Of a stretch of DNA of 64,000 bases, positions 36,261 through 45,318 are shown in pieces. How positions within the stretch are numbered: position 1 is the first letter of the stretch; each line of letters starts with the position of its first letter. A program made the translations under genes and the position numbers. The DNA comes from an uncultured Chitinophagaceae bacterium (GTDB lineage: Bacteria > Bacteroidota > Bacteroidia > Chitinophagales > Chitinophagaceae). The notes beneath the pieces are model-generated. The model saw only the letters and a list, made by a program, of their open reading frames with translations, did not search any database and had not been told where the DNA came from. Location of the stretch: positions 62,001-126,000 of the forward strand of contig CALMED010000036.1 of assembly GCA_937862815.1 (NCBI GenBank), given 5' to 3'.

Positions 36261-36800
36261 ATGAAACGAATCCTGCATTCATTTGCCGCAGCCGCCTTCC
36301 TGGCCACGGCACTCATTTCCTGCGGTGGTGAAACCACAGCTCCCGAAACTGAACCCGAAACAACAACCGTAGCAGCTCCGGAATTGCCGGCAACTGTTGT
36401 TACGATTGCAACGGGTTCAGCCGATCACTCCACCCTCGTGGCAGCTGTAACTGCAGCCGGCCTGGTGGAAACACTGAGCGGCGAAGGTCCGTTTACGGTG
36501 TTTGCTCCCACCAATGCTGCATTCGAAGCATTGCCTGCGGGTACGGTTGAGAATCTCCTCAAACCGGAAAATAAAGGTGATCTGACGGCGGTATTGACCT
36601 ACCACGTTGTTGCCGGGAAACTGAAAGCCGCTGACCTGCAGGACGGGCAAAAGCTGAAAACCGTAAACGGAGCAGAATTGACCGTAAGCATCAAAGAAGG
36701 TGTTGTTAGCATTGACGGGGCTACCGTTACGGCTGCCGACCTGGAAGCCGGAAACGGTGTGGTGCATGTACTCAATGCAGTAGTGCTTCCCAAAAACTAA
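36261..36800 (+). CDS. Fasciclin-domain lipoprotein
   Basis: 179 residues. Lipobox ALISC with Cys21 and a Thr/Glu/Pro-rich spacer (25-45) precede one FAS1 domain: DHSTLVAAVTAAGLVETLSG, FTVFAPTNAAFEALPAG, LTYHVVAGKL and GNGVVHVLNAVVLP. FAS1 domains mediate adhesion; here it would be an outer-surface or periplasmic lipoprotein. Start MKRILHSF chosen by the signal peptide; the frame is open further upstream but without signal. A terminator follows. Confidence 0.9.
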   Translation: MKRILHSFAAAAFLATALISCGGETTAPETEPETTTVAAPELPATVVTIATGSADHSTLVAAVTAAGLVETLSGEGPFTVFAPTNAAFEALPAGTVENLLKPENKGDLTAVLTYHVVAGKLKAADLQDGQKLKTVNGAELTVSIKEGVVSIDGATVTAADLEAGNGVVHVLNAVVLPKN

Positions 36801-36821
36801 CAAATACTGCCAATTTTGACC

Positions 36822-36852
36822 GGGGGCTGTTCTCAAAGGGCAGCCCCTTTTT
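36822..36852 (+). terminator. Intrinsic terminator after the fasciclin gene
   Basis: GGGGCTG (36823-36829), 11-base loop, CAGCCCC (36841-36847), TTTTT. It ends only 16 bases before the -7 box of the next gene. Confidence 0.82.
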
Positions 36853-36868
36853 GTGGTGCAGACCCGCT

Positions 36869-36876
36869 TATCTTTG
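36869..36876 (+). promoter_or_regulatory. -7 promoter box of the ABC-F gene
   Basis: TATCTTTG, exact TAnnTTTG match, ending 4 bases before the ATG at 36881; the transcript would be leaderless or nearly so. Confidence 0.6.
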
Positions 36877-36880
36877 CGCC

Positions 36881-38779
36881 ATGCACTATGTTTCCGCCGA
36901 AAGGCTTACGAAAAGTTATGGTGTGGCTCCGTTGTTTTCCGGCATCTCCTTTCACCTGGAAGAGGGGGATAAAGTAGCCCTTATTGCCCGCAACGGGTCG
37001 GGGAAATCAACCCTGCTGAAGATACTGGCCGGCCGGGAAATACCTGATGAAGGCACCTGCTGGCGGCACAAAGATGTGGACATCGCCTTTTTTGAGCAGG
37101 AACCCGGCTTTGACGAATCAAAATCTATCCTTGACAATATCTTCCTGCACAAGCATCCGGTGCTCGACGCCATCAAGCAGTACGAAGCAATCAGTGAACA
37201 AAACGATGCGGTGGCACTGAACGAAGCCATCATACGTATGGATGAACTCGGTGCTTGGGACTTTGACGCAAGAGTGAAGCAGATACTGGGCAAACTGAAC
37301 ATCCACCAGCTGCAGCAATCGGTGGGAACACTTTCCGGCGGACAACGTAAGCGGGTAGCCCTTGCCCGCACGCTGATTGACATCGGCTTTGAACACAAGC
37401 ACGTACTGCTGATCATGGACGAGCCCACCAACCACCTCGACGTGGAAATGGTGGAATGGCTTGAATATTACCTTAATAAGGAAAAAATCACCCTCCTGCT
37501 GGTTACACACGACCGGTATTTCCTGGATGCTGTATGCAATGAGATCTGGGAATTGGACCGGGGCAACCTGTATACGTACAAGGGCGACTACGAGAATTAC
37601 CTGGAAAAGAAAGCCGCCCGGGTGGAAAGCGAACTCGCTTCTGTAGACAAAGCCCGCAACCTTTACCGGAAGGAACTGGAATGGATGCGCAAACAACCCC
37701 GGGCACGTACCACCAAAAGCAAATCCCGCCAGGACCGGTTTTTCGATGTGCAGGCCCGGGCTCGTCAGCAAATGGAAGAACAGCAACTGCAACTTGCTGT
37801 GAAGATGAACCGGCTGGGAGGCAAAGTGGTGGAACTGAAAAAAGTGTACAAAAGCTTTGGCGAAAAAGTAATCCTGAAGGGCTTTGACTACGCCTTTAAA
37901 AAGGGAGAACGTGTTGGCATTGTTGGGCGAAACGGCGCCGGGAAGTCTACGTTTATTGATATCATCCAGGGACTGGAACCGGCCGACAGTGGAAAAATCA
38001 ATACGGGAGATACCATTGTCTTTGGAAATTACTCCCAGAAGGGATTGTTGCTGAAAGAAGACCTGCGGGTGATTGAGTTTGTAAAAAATATCGCCGAAAA
38101 TTTTCCGCTGGCCGGAGGGGGATCCCTGAGTGCTGCACAGTTCCTGCAGCTCTTCCTCTTTGATCCCGATAAGCAATACACCTACATCTCTAAGCTGAGC
38201 GGGGGTGAAAAACGGCGCCTCCACCTGCTGAGTGTATTGTTCCGCAATCCCAATTTCCTGGTGCTGGATGAGCCTACTAACGATCTCGACTTGCCGACGC
38301 TGGCCGTGCTGGAAAATTTCCTGAGCGAATACCCCGGCTGCCTCGTGATTGTGAGCCACGACAGGTATTTCATGGACCGCCTGGTGGATCACCTGCTGGT
38401 GTTTGAAGGGAATGGGGTGATTCGCGACTTTCCGGGTAATTATACCCAACTGCGGCTGCAGGAAAAAGAGATGGAACAACCCAAAAAACTGCCGCAGGAA
38501 GAAGCAGTTACTGCAGTAGGTGCCCCCGCCCAAAAAACCACGGTAACTGCTGCACCCGAAAAACGCAGAATGAGCTATAAAGAGAAGCGGGAGTTTGAAC
38601 TGTTGCAGCAGGAAATTGAGGCGCTGACGGCTGAAAAGAAATCCATCACAGCGCAGCTGGCTAACAGCAACTTGCCGTTTGAAAACCTGCAGGTCTTGTC
38701 GCTCCGTATTACCGAGGTAACCCATGCGCTGGATGAAAAAGAGCTACGCTGGCTGGAGTTAAGCGAATGGGCCGAATAA
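36881..38779 (+). CDS. ABC-F ATPase, Uup-like
   Basis: 632 residues with two ABC cassettes and no membrane segment. Walker A motifs are ARNGSGKST (about 40-48) and GRNGAGKST (about 347-355); signatures LSGGQRKR and LSGGEKRR; Walker B motifs end in MDEPTNHLD and LDEPTNDLD. The interdomain linker is Arg/Lys-rich (TKSKSRQDR). The C-terminus (about 560-632) is a charged coiled coil typical of Uup. ABC-F proteins act on the ribosome or, for Uup, at DNA/ribosome intermediates. The start is set by the promoter box. Confidence 0.9.
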   Translation: MHYVSAERLTKSYGVAPLFSGISFHLEEGDKVALIARNGSGKSTLLKILAGREIPDEGTCWRHKDVDIAFFEQEPGFDESKSILDNIFLHKHPVLDAIKQYEAISEQNDAVALNEAIIRMDELGAWDFDARVKQILGKLNIHQLQQSVGTLSGGQRKRVALARTLIDIGFEHKHVLLIMDEPTNHLDVEMVEWLEYYLNKEKITLLLVTHDRYFLDAVCNEIWELDRGNLYTYKGDYENYLEKKAARVESELASVDKARNLYRKELEWMRKQPRARTTKSKSRQDRFFDVQARARQQMEEQQLQLAVKMNRLGGKVVELKKVYKSFGEKVILKGFDYAFKKGERVGIVGRNGAGKSTFIDIIQGLEPADSGKINTGDTIVFGNYSQKGLLLKEDLRVIEFVKNIAENFPLAGGGSLSAAQFLQLFLFDPDKQYTYISKLSGGEKRRLHLLSVLFRNPNFLVLDEPTNDLDLPTLAVLENFLSEYPGCLVIVSHDRYFMDRLVDHLLVFEGNGVIRDFPGNYTQLRLQEKEMEQPKKLPQEEAVTAVGAPAQKTTVTAAPEKRRMSYKEKREFELLQQEIEALTAEKKSITAQLANSNLPFENLQVLSLRITEVTHALDEKELRWLELSEWAE

Positions 38780-38780
38780 A

Positions 38781-39269
38781 CTATTTACCGGAAGGTCCGC
38801 CTTCAAGTTCCATTTCATTGACCGTTTCACACCCCTCGCCATAGCCGTTGATGGTCCCTTTCAGCAGATACCTTCCCGGTTTTTGCGCATGCCGGAATAC
38901 TTTGAGAGTACCCCTGCCCGGGCACCAATACAAGCCATACGGAAGGGGCTGTGCACTTTTCTCATAATCCTCGGTGATATAGATCTCCAGCTTATCCGGA
39001 TAATACGTTCCTTTAATAACAACATCCCGTTTGTAACTGACCCCGTCCAGTTTGAAAACAGCCACGTTGGTGCCGCTGAGGCTGTTGTCGTCATTGATCC
39101 GGATTTTTATGCGTTGTGTGATGTAGATTTTCCCGTCCTTCGTGAGGGCGTAACCATCCTGCACCGAGTGACCCGACCAGTTGTACTGAAAGATTTCTAT
39201 GGTGGTCTGTGCAAAAAGACCGCCGGGGAGAAGAAGAGAGAGCAGCAGTAGCACTTGCATTGATTTCAT
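38781..39269 (-). CDS. Secreted protein, function unknown
   Basis: 162 residues. Signal peptide MKSMQVLLLLSLLLPGGLFAQ, then a compact all-beta domain with GTYYPDKLEIYITEDYEK and YWCPGRGTLKVF; two Cys (WCPG and GEGCET) could form a disulfide. I do not recognise a family. Its stop is one base from the convergent ABC-F stop. No terminator is visible between them. Confidence 0.7.
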   Translation of the reverse strand: MKSMQVLLLLSLLLPGGLFAQTTIEIFQYNWSGHSVQDGYALTKDGKIYITQRIKIRINDDNSLSGTNVAVFKLDGVSYKRDVVIKGTYYPDKLEIYITEDYEKSAQPLPYGLYWCPGRGTLKVFRHAQKPGRYLLKGTINGYGEGCETVNEMELEGGPSGK

Positions 39270-39353
39270 ATTCTGATTTTTTTTCAAGAACGCAAAAATC
39301 CGGAAAGCTGCCATACCCGGCCAAGGGTATTTAAGCACAAGGATGCAGTTGGT

Positions 39354-39791
39354 TCAATCCGGAAGTTCAAAGTCATCCGAACGTGGTATGGACTCCACTA
39401 CAGCTGAAATCACCGGGGGTGGCACCACGAGTTTACGGGTAACCGGGTTCATCCAGGCGAGATCGGCTTCAATAATGGCAGAAAGTGTACCATCCGACTT
39501 ATGAATCTCATGGCGTACGCTCCAGCGGGAAGCATCAGCTCTGCAACGGATCAGAAGTAGATTCACCTCCACCTTTTCACCCGCCATGAGTTCCCGACGG
39601 AAAGTGCAGGATTCACGAAACAGGATGGGACTGACATTGTGCTCCAGCATAACGGGTATGCTCAGGCCGGCATCGAGGAGATAGCTCATCCGGCAATGGG
39701 CGCCGAGTTCGTAGTATTTGGAATGCATAACATGCTGGTTGGCGTCCACATCCCCCCAGCGAAGTTCGAAGGACTTTACATATGTGCTCAT
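39354..39791 (-). CDS. Acyl-CoA thioesterase (4HBT fold)
   Basis: 145 residues. The hotdog-fold 4HBT family signature is RWGDVDANQHVMHSKYYEL near the N-terminus, with the catalytic Asp in GDVDANQHV. SCTFRRELMAGEKVEVNL is the central strand. It hydrolyses acyl-CoA thioesters; chain preference is unknown. It lies downstream of the phosphorylase gene on the same strand, after a terminator. Confidence 0.85.
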   Translation of the reverse strand: MSTYVKSFELRWGDVDANQHVMHSKYYELGAHCRMSYLLDAGLSIPVMLEHNVSPILFRESCTFRRELMAGEKVEVNLLLIRCRADASRWSVRHEIHKSDGTLSAIIEADLAWMNPVTRKLVVPPPVISAVVESIPRSDDFELPD

Positions 39792-39807
39792 CCTGCAATT
39801 TACCGAA

Positions 39808-39841
39808 AGTAAAAAATAAAACCCCGGGCATAGCCGGGGTT
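39808..39841 (-). terminator. Intrinsic terminator of the alpha-glucan phosphorylase gene
   Basis: On the minus strand AACCCCGG and CCGGGGTT (39820-39827 with 39834-39841) close a short loop followed by TTTTATTTTTT. It stands 22 bases after the phosphorylase stop. Confidence 0.85.
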
Positions 39842-39862
39842 AAAAGGGGTTTACCTACGAAC

Positions 39863-41521
39863 TCACTTCGTCATGTAAAGGAGTTTATAGTATTCATCGG
39901 CCATACGGTTGCTGTCGAACTGGAACCGCACATCCTTCATGCCATTTTTGATGATCTGCCGCCAAACGTTGTAGTTGTCGTAATACAACGGCAGGATTTG
40001 CTTCTCCAGGATTTCATACAACTGATCCAGGTCATACTGATCCTGTTCCTGCACGTGCATCGCGCTGTAGTCTACAGGCGGCACGATGAAGCTGTTGTTA
40101 CCGTGATTGGCAAACTCGCAGATCCATCCATCGAAAGTGCTGAAGTTAACGGCACCATTCATGGCGGCGGTCATACCACTCGTTCCGCTGGCTTCCCGGG
40201 GAACCCGGGGATTGTTGAGCCATACATCGGCGGCCTGCTTAAGGCGCTTGCTGAGGGCCAGCTCATAACCGATGCAAACGGCCACATTTTTATAATTTTT
40301 GCTGAGATGCACCAGGTTGTTGAAATCACTGATGGCGGGATAATCCACCGGGTAGGGTTTGCCCGCCCAGATGATCTGCAGGGGGTACTTTTTGCTGGCC
40401 AGTAATGCATTGAAGCGTTCGAGGTTGCGGGTGATGAGTTCGGCACGCTTATACCCGGCGAAACGACGGGCCCATACGATGGTGAGCACATCGGGATCAA
40501 ACCATTTACCGGTCTGGTCGGCCACGAGGTCAAAGGCACGGCGCTTGAGAAATTTTTTGCGGTCGTCAAAGCGTTGGTCGTTGGCTTCGTCCATGGAAAA
40601 GTATAACTGCTTATCGGCCCAGTAGCGCCAGTTCTGCGCATTGGTGATACTGGTGATAGGAGCAATGTTTTCGTAATGGCCCCACATCTTGCGACTTACC
40701 TCGCCGTGAAGGGCGCTTACACCATTGGCGATGCGGGCAAACCGCAAGGCGGCCAGGGAATGATTAAACTGGTCATCTGTGATACCGGTGATGCGGCGCA
40801 CTTCTTCCAGCGGGGTTCCGCAGAAGTAGCTCATCTTCTCACACAGGAAAATATCGTGCTTTTCATTCCCGGCTTCTTCGGGGGTATGCGTGGTGAAGAC
40901 CAGACGCTTTTTCACTTCCTCCACACTGCCGTATTTGTTGTAAAGGTAGAAAGCAGCGGAAAGGGCGTGCGCTTCATTCAGGTGGTACACATCCGGCTTG
41001 AAACCTAACTCATCAATGAGCTTGGCTCCACCCACACCCAGCAGGATAAACTGGGCCACTTTGGTGGCCACGTTGGCGTCGTAAAGCCGGTGGGAGATCG
41101 TTTGAGAGATGTAGTCATTTTCCGGCAGGTCGGTGCTCAGCAGGAACATCGGAGCCGTCTTAAATGTTTCCGGGTTCAGGTACCAGGCCTTCACCCAAAC
41201 GGGATGATCGTGAATGCTGATCTGGAATTTAATGCCGGTATCTTCGAGGAAGTTATAAATCTTTTCATTCCACTGCACCTGGAGGGTTTGATCCTGATTG
41301 CGTGCCTGGTCGTAGTAACCGTATTTCCAAAGGATGCCGATTCCGATCAGGTTCTGCCGCAATTCATAGGCACTGCGCATGTGTGAGCCCGAAAGAAATC
41401 CTAAGCCGCCACTGTATATTTTTAACGGTTGATGTACCGCAAATTCCATGGAAAAATATGCAACCCGGGTATTGTAGTTCGGATCAACCTGGAACGGAAC
41501 CTTAAAATTTGAAAAGTTCAT
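39863..41521 (-). CDS. Short-type alpha-glucan phosphorylase homologue without the PLP lysine
   Basis: 552 residues. N-terminal RVAYFSMEFAVHQPLKIYSGGLGFLSG is the hallmark of the short (GT35, TIGR02094-type) glycogen/starch phosphorylases, and VWARRFAGYKRAEL and WLNNPRVPREASGTSGM follow. These enzymes release glucose-1-phosphate and need PLP bound to a lysine in GTSGxKAxxNG. Here the lysine is Thr451 (GTSGMTAAMNG). The gene is much shorter than classical phosphorylases, as usual for this group. The start MNFSNFKVPF is preferred over an ATG 30 bases upstream. Catalysis of phosphorolysis is doubtful. No other glycogen gene is adjacent. Confidence 0.82.
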   Translation of the reverse strand: MNFSNFKVPFQVDPNYNTRVAYFSMEFAVHQPLKIYSGGLGFLSGSHMRSAYELRQNLIGIGILWKYGYYDQARNQDQTLQVQWNEKIYNFLEDTGIKFQISIHDHPVWVKAWYLNPETFKTAPMFLLSTDLPENDYISQTISHRLYDANVATKVAQFILLGVGGAKLIDELGFKPDVYHLNEAHALSAAFYLYNKYGSVEEVKKRLVFTTHTPEEAGNEKHDIFLCEKMSYFCGTPLEEVRRITGITDDQFNHSLAALRFARIANGVSALHGEVSRKMWGHYENIAPITSITNAQNWRYWADKQLYFSMDEANDQRFDDRKKFLKRRAFDLVADQTGKWFDPDVLTIVWARRFAGYKRAELITRNLERFNALLASKKYPLQIIWAGKPYPVDYPAISDFNNLVHLSKNYKNVAVCIGYELALSKRLKQAADVWLNNPRVPREASGTSGMTAAMNGAVNFSTFDGWICEFANHGNNSFIVPPVDYSAMHVQEQDQYDLDQLYEILEKQILPLYYDNYNVWRQIIKNGMKDVRFQFDSNRMADEYYKLLYMTK

Positions 41522-41713
41522 ACATCGTTTTGTTTGCTGAAGGGGCCGCAATATAACCCTAAATTTCTAAAACCTGCGGATTTTACGGTATCGTTTATTC
41601 ACAGAAAAAGGGAAAATTGGCCGTCATGCCTCTTGCTGCTGCAGTTTGGTGGTGATACCTGGCAGTGATGGGAAGAACTGAAGCAGGCCGTCATTGGGGT
41701 GTAATTGTGTGAA

Positions 41714-42670
41714 TCACTTTTTTTTTTTCTGCAAAGGCGTCTTTTTCAGGGGATACGTACCCTCAAAAAAGCAGGTAATGCCCCGATAGCTGCCGCATCC
41801 ATCGGTCTCCCGGATGGAAACGGATGCGGAAGTAAAGCGAAACTCCAGCACACAGGGGGAGTTATTATCGCGGAAAATTCCGGTGTGGGGTCCGGTCCAC
41901 TCCCCTTCCCCTTTCACTTCCCCGATGCAATCTCCTTGCTGCTTGCTGAAGTGAATGAAAAAACGAAAGGTGTTGGGTCGTATACCATCGCGTACAGATA
42001 CAAGGTTTTTACGATCTGTACTATAGTCTCCGCTGTGCCGGTGGGTACGGGGCAGGGTATCAACGGGGTTCCCCCGGATTTCATCGCTCAGGTCTTCATT
42101 CGTATTGGTGACGGCCAGCACCATCTGCCCCTCGCTGTTCATATAGTAAATGGTTTCACCGGTCCAGAACTCGCCGGTAGGCATTTTCTTTTCCGTGATA
42201 AAGGCGATATTCTGGCGACTGTCCATGCGGCAATAACGATTAAGGCTTGCTGTTTTTTCCACCCGGTCGCTCAGCAACATGCTGCCGAGGTATTGTTGCC
42301 GGTTGGTAAAAAAGTAGAAATGTACACGTTGCTTTTTCCCATCAGTTGCTTTTACAAACAGGTAGGTCCCCTTGTCGGCAGTGGTGGTTTTACCGAGTAC
42401 ATACAGTTTCGGTTGCTTGATATCTCCATAATGGCGGGAAAACACCGTGTCGGGTATCATCGCCCGGAATGCCGCCGTATGCAGCAGCAGGGAATCGTTT
42501 CCGGTTCGGCGCAGCACAGAATCATTGACCACCACCGGGTACCGGAGGGAAGGTGCCACTTCCAGCAAAACAGGTAGTGAAATATCTGCATCAGACGGCA
42601 GCACGCTTTTCTTGCTGTTGCAGGCAAGCACCAGGAAGGGAAAAAACAGGACCAAAAGTGTTTTTTGCAT
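41714..42670 (-). CDS. Lipoprotein, function unknown
   Basis: 318 residues. Lipobox LVLAC (Cys17) predicts lipidation. The body is beta-rich with YLFVKATDGKKQRVHFYFF and FWTGETIYYMN and ends in a run of lysines. I do not recognise a family. A stretch of about 160 bases without genes (41552-41713) separates it from the phosphorylase gene start, and holds no clear signal. Confidence 0.65.
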   Translation of the reverse strand: MQKTLLVLFFPFLVLACNSKKSVLPSDADISLPVLLEVAPSLRYPVVVNDSVLRRTGNDSLLLHTAAFRAMIPDTVFSRHYGDIKQPKLYVLGKTTTADKGTYLFVKATDGKKQRVHFYFFTNRQQYLGSMLLSDRVEKTASLNRYCRMDSRQNIAFITEKKMPTGEFWTGETIYYMNSEGQMVLAVTNTNEDLSDEIRGNPVDTLPRTHRHSGDYSTDRKNLVSVRDGIRPNTFRFFIHFSKQQGDCIGEVKGEGEWTGPHTGIFRDNNSPCVLEFRFTSASVSIRETDGCGSYRGITCFFEGTYPLKKTPLQKKKK

Positions 42671-42779
42671 GTGGAAGGTACATTTCCGGATGGCAGGCTT
42701 TGCAACCGGGATGACAAAATAAACAACCCCCCGGAACCCGCAAAATCTGCGCCGGGAACTTGCCGGATAAGAATTTATT

Positions 42780-42795
42780 TTTAGATTTGACTAAA
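42780..42795. promoter_or_regulatory. Inverted-repeat operator before the metalloregulator gene
   Basis: TTTAG, six-base spacer ATTTGA, CTAAA: an inverted repeat with the geometry of DtxR/MntR-type boxes, 17 bases ahead of the regulator's ATG. It overlaps the likely promoter, which suggests autoregulation. Confidence 0.6.
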
Positions 42796-42812
42796 ATTTA
42801 ATTTCGTTTAAA

Positions 42813-43487
42813 ATGAACTTTTCGGAAGCCGAAGAGAATTACATCAAAGCGATCTGGCGGTTGCAGCAACAGGATAAAAAAGTGAGCACGAATGCACTGG
42901 CGACGGCACTGCAGACAAAACCGGCCTCGGTGACCGATATGCTGAAGCGGCTTGCAGAAAAAAAGCTGATAGATTACCTCCCCTATTATGGTGTAACGCT
43001 CAATGCTGAAGGCCGTCGATTGGCCCTGCGGATCGTTCGCCGGCACCGTCTGTGGGAGTACTTTCTTGCCGAAAAACTGGGCTTCAGCTGGGAAGCAGTT
43101 CACGCCATAGCCGAAGAACTGGAACATGTAAGCAGCCCGGAGCTGATTGACCGGCTGGACGCCTATCTGGGACATCCGCAGACCGATCCCCACGGAGACC
43201 CAATACCCGATGCGGCGGGAAACATGAAACCCGCCACCCATATCCGGCTTTCGCAGCTGGACCTGCGCACACCGGCTGTTGTAAGCGGTGTGGGCGACCA
43301 GCGCAGCAGTCTGCTGGAACTTCTGCAGCAGAAACAGATCAGCATTGGCACTACCCTGGAAATCACCCGGCGGTTCGAATGGGACGGTTCAGCTGAGCTA
43401 CTGCTCAACCGGAAACAACGGGTGGAGGTCACCGAACAACTGCTCCATATGATACACGTAACTCCCCTTACCGATGCAGCAACTTGA
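42813..43487 (+). CDS. DtxR/MntR-family metal-dependent repressor
   Basis: 224 residues. Winged helix-turn-helix (about 1-65, with NALATALQTKPASVTDMLKRL), a helical dimerisation/metal domain (HRLWEYFLAEKLGF, HAIAEELEHVSSPELIDRLDAYLG with His and Glu ligands), and a C-terminal SH3-like FeoA domain (about 150-220). These regulators sense Mn or Fe. It overlaps the ZIP transporter gene by 14 bases, so it probably controls that transporter. An inverted repeat just upstream suggests autoregulation. Which metal cannot be told. Confidence 0.92.
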   Translation: MNFSEAEENYIKAIWRLQQQDKKVSTNALATALQTKPASVTDMLKRLAEKKLIDYLPYYGVTLNAEGRRLALRIVRRHRLWEYFLAEKLGFSWEAVHAIAEELEHVSSPELIDRLDAYLGHPQTDPHGDPIPDAAGNMKPATHIRLSQLDLRTPAVVSGVGDQRSSLLELLQQKQISIGTTLEITRRFEWDGSAELLLNRKQRVEVTEQLLHMIHVTPLTDAAT

Positions 43488-44298
43488 AGCCTTTTTCCAG
43501 GAAATCGGCCCGGTATGGGCCGCCCTTTTGGCTACAGCCTTTACCTGGCTGGTAACGGCAGCAGGGGCCGCACTCGTATTTTTATTTAAAACCATCAGTC
43601 GGGGTATACTGGACCCCATGCTGGGATTTACAGGAGGTGTTATGGTGGCTGCCAGTTTCTGGAGCCTGCTCAATCCCTCCATTGAAATATCCGAAACTCT
43701 CTACCCGGGATACAGCTGGGTACCTGCCGCAACGGGCTTCCTCGCCGGAGCGTTGTTTATTTATTTCCTGGACAAAGTGATGCCCCACCTGCACCTCAAC
43801 TTCGGACTGGAAGAAACAGAAGGGATGAAAACCCGCCTGCACAAAACCACCCTGCTCATACTGGCCATCACCCTGCACAACATTCCGGAGGGGCTGGCGG
43901 TGGGTGTTCTTTTCGGTGCAGCTGCTATGGGCATGCACGACACATCGGTGGCCAGTGCCATTACCCTGGCCATCGGCATCGGTATCCAGAACTTCCCGGA
44001 AGGTATTGCTGTGGCCATGCCCTTGCGGCGGCAGGGTGTTACGCGGTTCCGGAGCTTTTGGTACGGCCAGCTCAGCGCCATCGTGGAACCGATCGCAGGG
44101 GTGGCCGGCGCCCTGGCTGTGATGTACCTGCAGCCCGTATTACCATTCGCTTTGGCCTTTGCGGCGGGCGCCATGATCTTTGTAGTGGTGGAAGAAGTAA
44201 TTCCTGAAACCCAACGCGACCGCTACACCGACCGCTCGGTGCTGGGCTTTATCGGGGGATTCCTGGTGATGATGATCCTGGATGTAGCCTTGGGCTAA
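43474..44298 (+). CDS. ZIP-family divalent metal transporter
   Basis: 274 residues with about eight membrane helices. LHNIPEGLAVG and IQNFPEGIAVAM are the two ZIP metal-binding motifs in helices 4 and 5, as in the GufA subgroup; a His-containing loop (MPHLHLNFGL) lies before them. It takes up Zn, Mn or Fe. It starts within the end of the metalloregulator gene, so expression is coupled. Confidence 0.92.
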   Translation: MQQLEAFFQEIGPVWAALLATAFTWLVTAAGAALVFLFKTISRGILDPMLGFTGGVMVAASFWSLLNPSIEISETLYPGYSWVPAATGFLAGALFIYFLDKVMPHLHLNFGLEETEGMKTRLHKTTLLILAITLHNIPEGLAVGVLFGAAAMGMHDTSVASAITLAIGIGIQNFPEGIAVAMPLRRQGVTRFRSFWYGQLSAIVEPIAGVAGALAVMYLQPVLPFALAFAAGAMIFVVVEEVIPETQRDRYTDRSVLGFIGGFLVMMILDVALG

Positions 44299-44340
44299 CC
44301 GCCTGAGTGGGGAAAGTGCGGTGGTTATCTGACGCACCGG

Positions 44341-45288
44341 TCAGCGAACCATCCTCCAGCACCAGCGCTGGAGTTTCCCTTCAAAATCAAAGGGGGTGGT
44401 GGCACGGGTGATATCCCGTATTTCCTGTGCACGTATCGCCGTCTCCCCCAATACAAAGCGCCGGGCATTGGTGCTGAAGTACAAGACGCCGCCGGGCCTG
44501 ATCGCCTGCAGTACCCGGTTGATCAACGCTACATGATCACGCTGGATGTCGAGAATATCCTTCATCTTCTTGCTGTTGCTGAACGTAGGCGGATCCATTA
44601 CCACCACATCAAATGCATGGTCGGGCAGCGTTTGTACAAACTGGAGTACATCGGCTACAACAAAACGGTACCGTAGAGGATCGGAGAACCCGTTGCCTTG
44701 AAAATTACGCCGGGCCCAGTCGATGTAGGTATTCGAGAGGTCAACTGTTTCCACATAAGAAGCGCCGCCAGCGGCCGCATACACGCTGAAGGACCCTGTG
44801 TAGGCAAACAGATTAAGTACCCGCTTACCGGTTGCCTCACTCCGTACCATATCGCGTGTGATGCGGTGATCCAGGAAAAGCCCGGTATCGAGGTAATCGG
44901 TGAGGTTGACGATGAACGGCAATCCTCCTTCCTGCACTTCAAAAAAATCGCCGGCCGAATCGGTTTTCTGGTATTGGGAAAACCGGTCTGTTTTGCGGCG
45001 GCGCTCTTTGGTATAAACCGCCTCTTCCGGAATCTGCAATACAGTTGCTACTACAGTAACAGTCCCCTCCAGCCATTCCATATGCTCTTCCGGGGTGAGG
45101 TGATGTTTTGCCCGGTATTCGCTCATGCAGGCACGGGTACCGTACAAATCTATGCTAACGGGAAACTCCGGCAGATCGCGGTCGTAGAGCCGGTAGCAGG
45201 TGATCCCCAAGCGCCGTGCCTGCTTACTGCGGTGGCGGTAAACTTTCTGCAACCGGTTCTGAAACATCAGTAATTTTTCTGCAAGCAT
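44341..45288 (-). CDS. Class I SAM-dependent methyltransferase, RlmK-like
   Basis: 315 residues. It matches the C-terminal (RlmK) half of RlmKL, which makes m7G2069 in 23S rRNA: KTDRFSQYQ, FIVNLTDYLDTGLFLDHR, the SAM motif VLNLFAYTGSFSVYAA, MDPPTFSNSKKM as the catalytic NPPY-like motif, and GGVLYFSTNARRF. No RlmL half or PUA domain is fused. The target is probably rRNA; the exact site is unknown. Start MLAEKLLMFQNRL may instead be at the second Met. Confidence 0.85.
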   Translation of the reverse strand: MLAEKLLMFQNRLQKVYRHRSKQARRLGITCYRLYDRDLPEFPVSIDLYGTRACMSEYRAKHHLTPEEHMEWLEGTVTVVATVLQIPEEAVYTKERRRKTDRFSQYQKTDSAGDFFEVQEGGLPFIVNLTDYLDTGLFLDHRITRDMVRSEATGKRVLNLFAYTGSFSVYAAAGGASYVETVDLSNTYIDWARRNFQGNGFSDPLRYRFVVADVLQFVQTLPDHAFDVVVMDPPTFSNSKKMKDILDIQRDHVALINRVLQAIRPGGVLYFSTNARRFVLGETAIRAQEIRDITRATTPFDFEGKLQRWCWRMVR

Positions 45289-45318
45289 GGTATTTTGTCA
45301 ATTTGGGTAATTAACAGA

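Noticed and set aside
37118..38725. 535-codon open frame opposite the ABC-F gene
   Set aside because: Antisense to a clear two-cassette ATPase; low-complexity Phe/His/Gln-rich translation.
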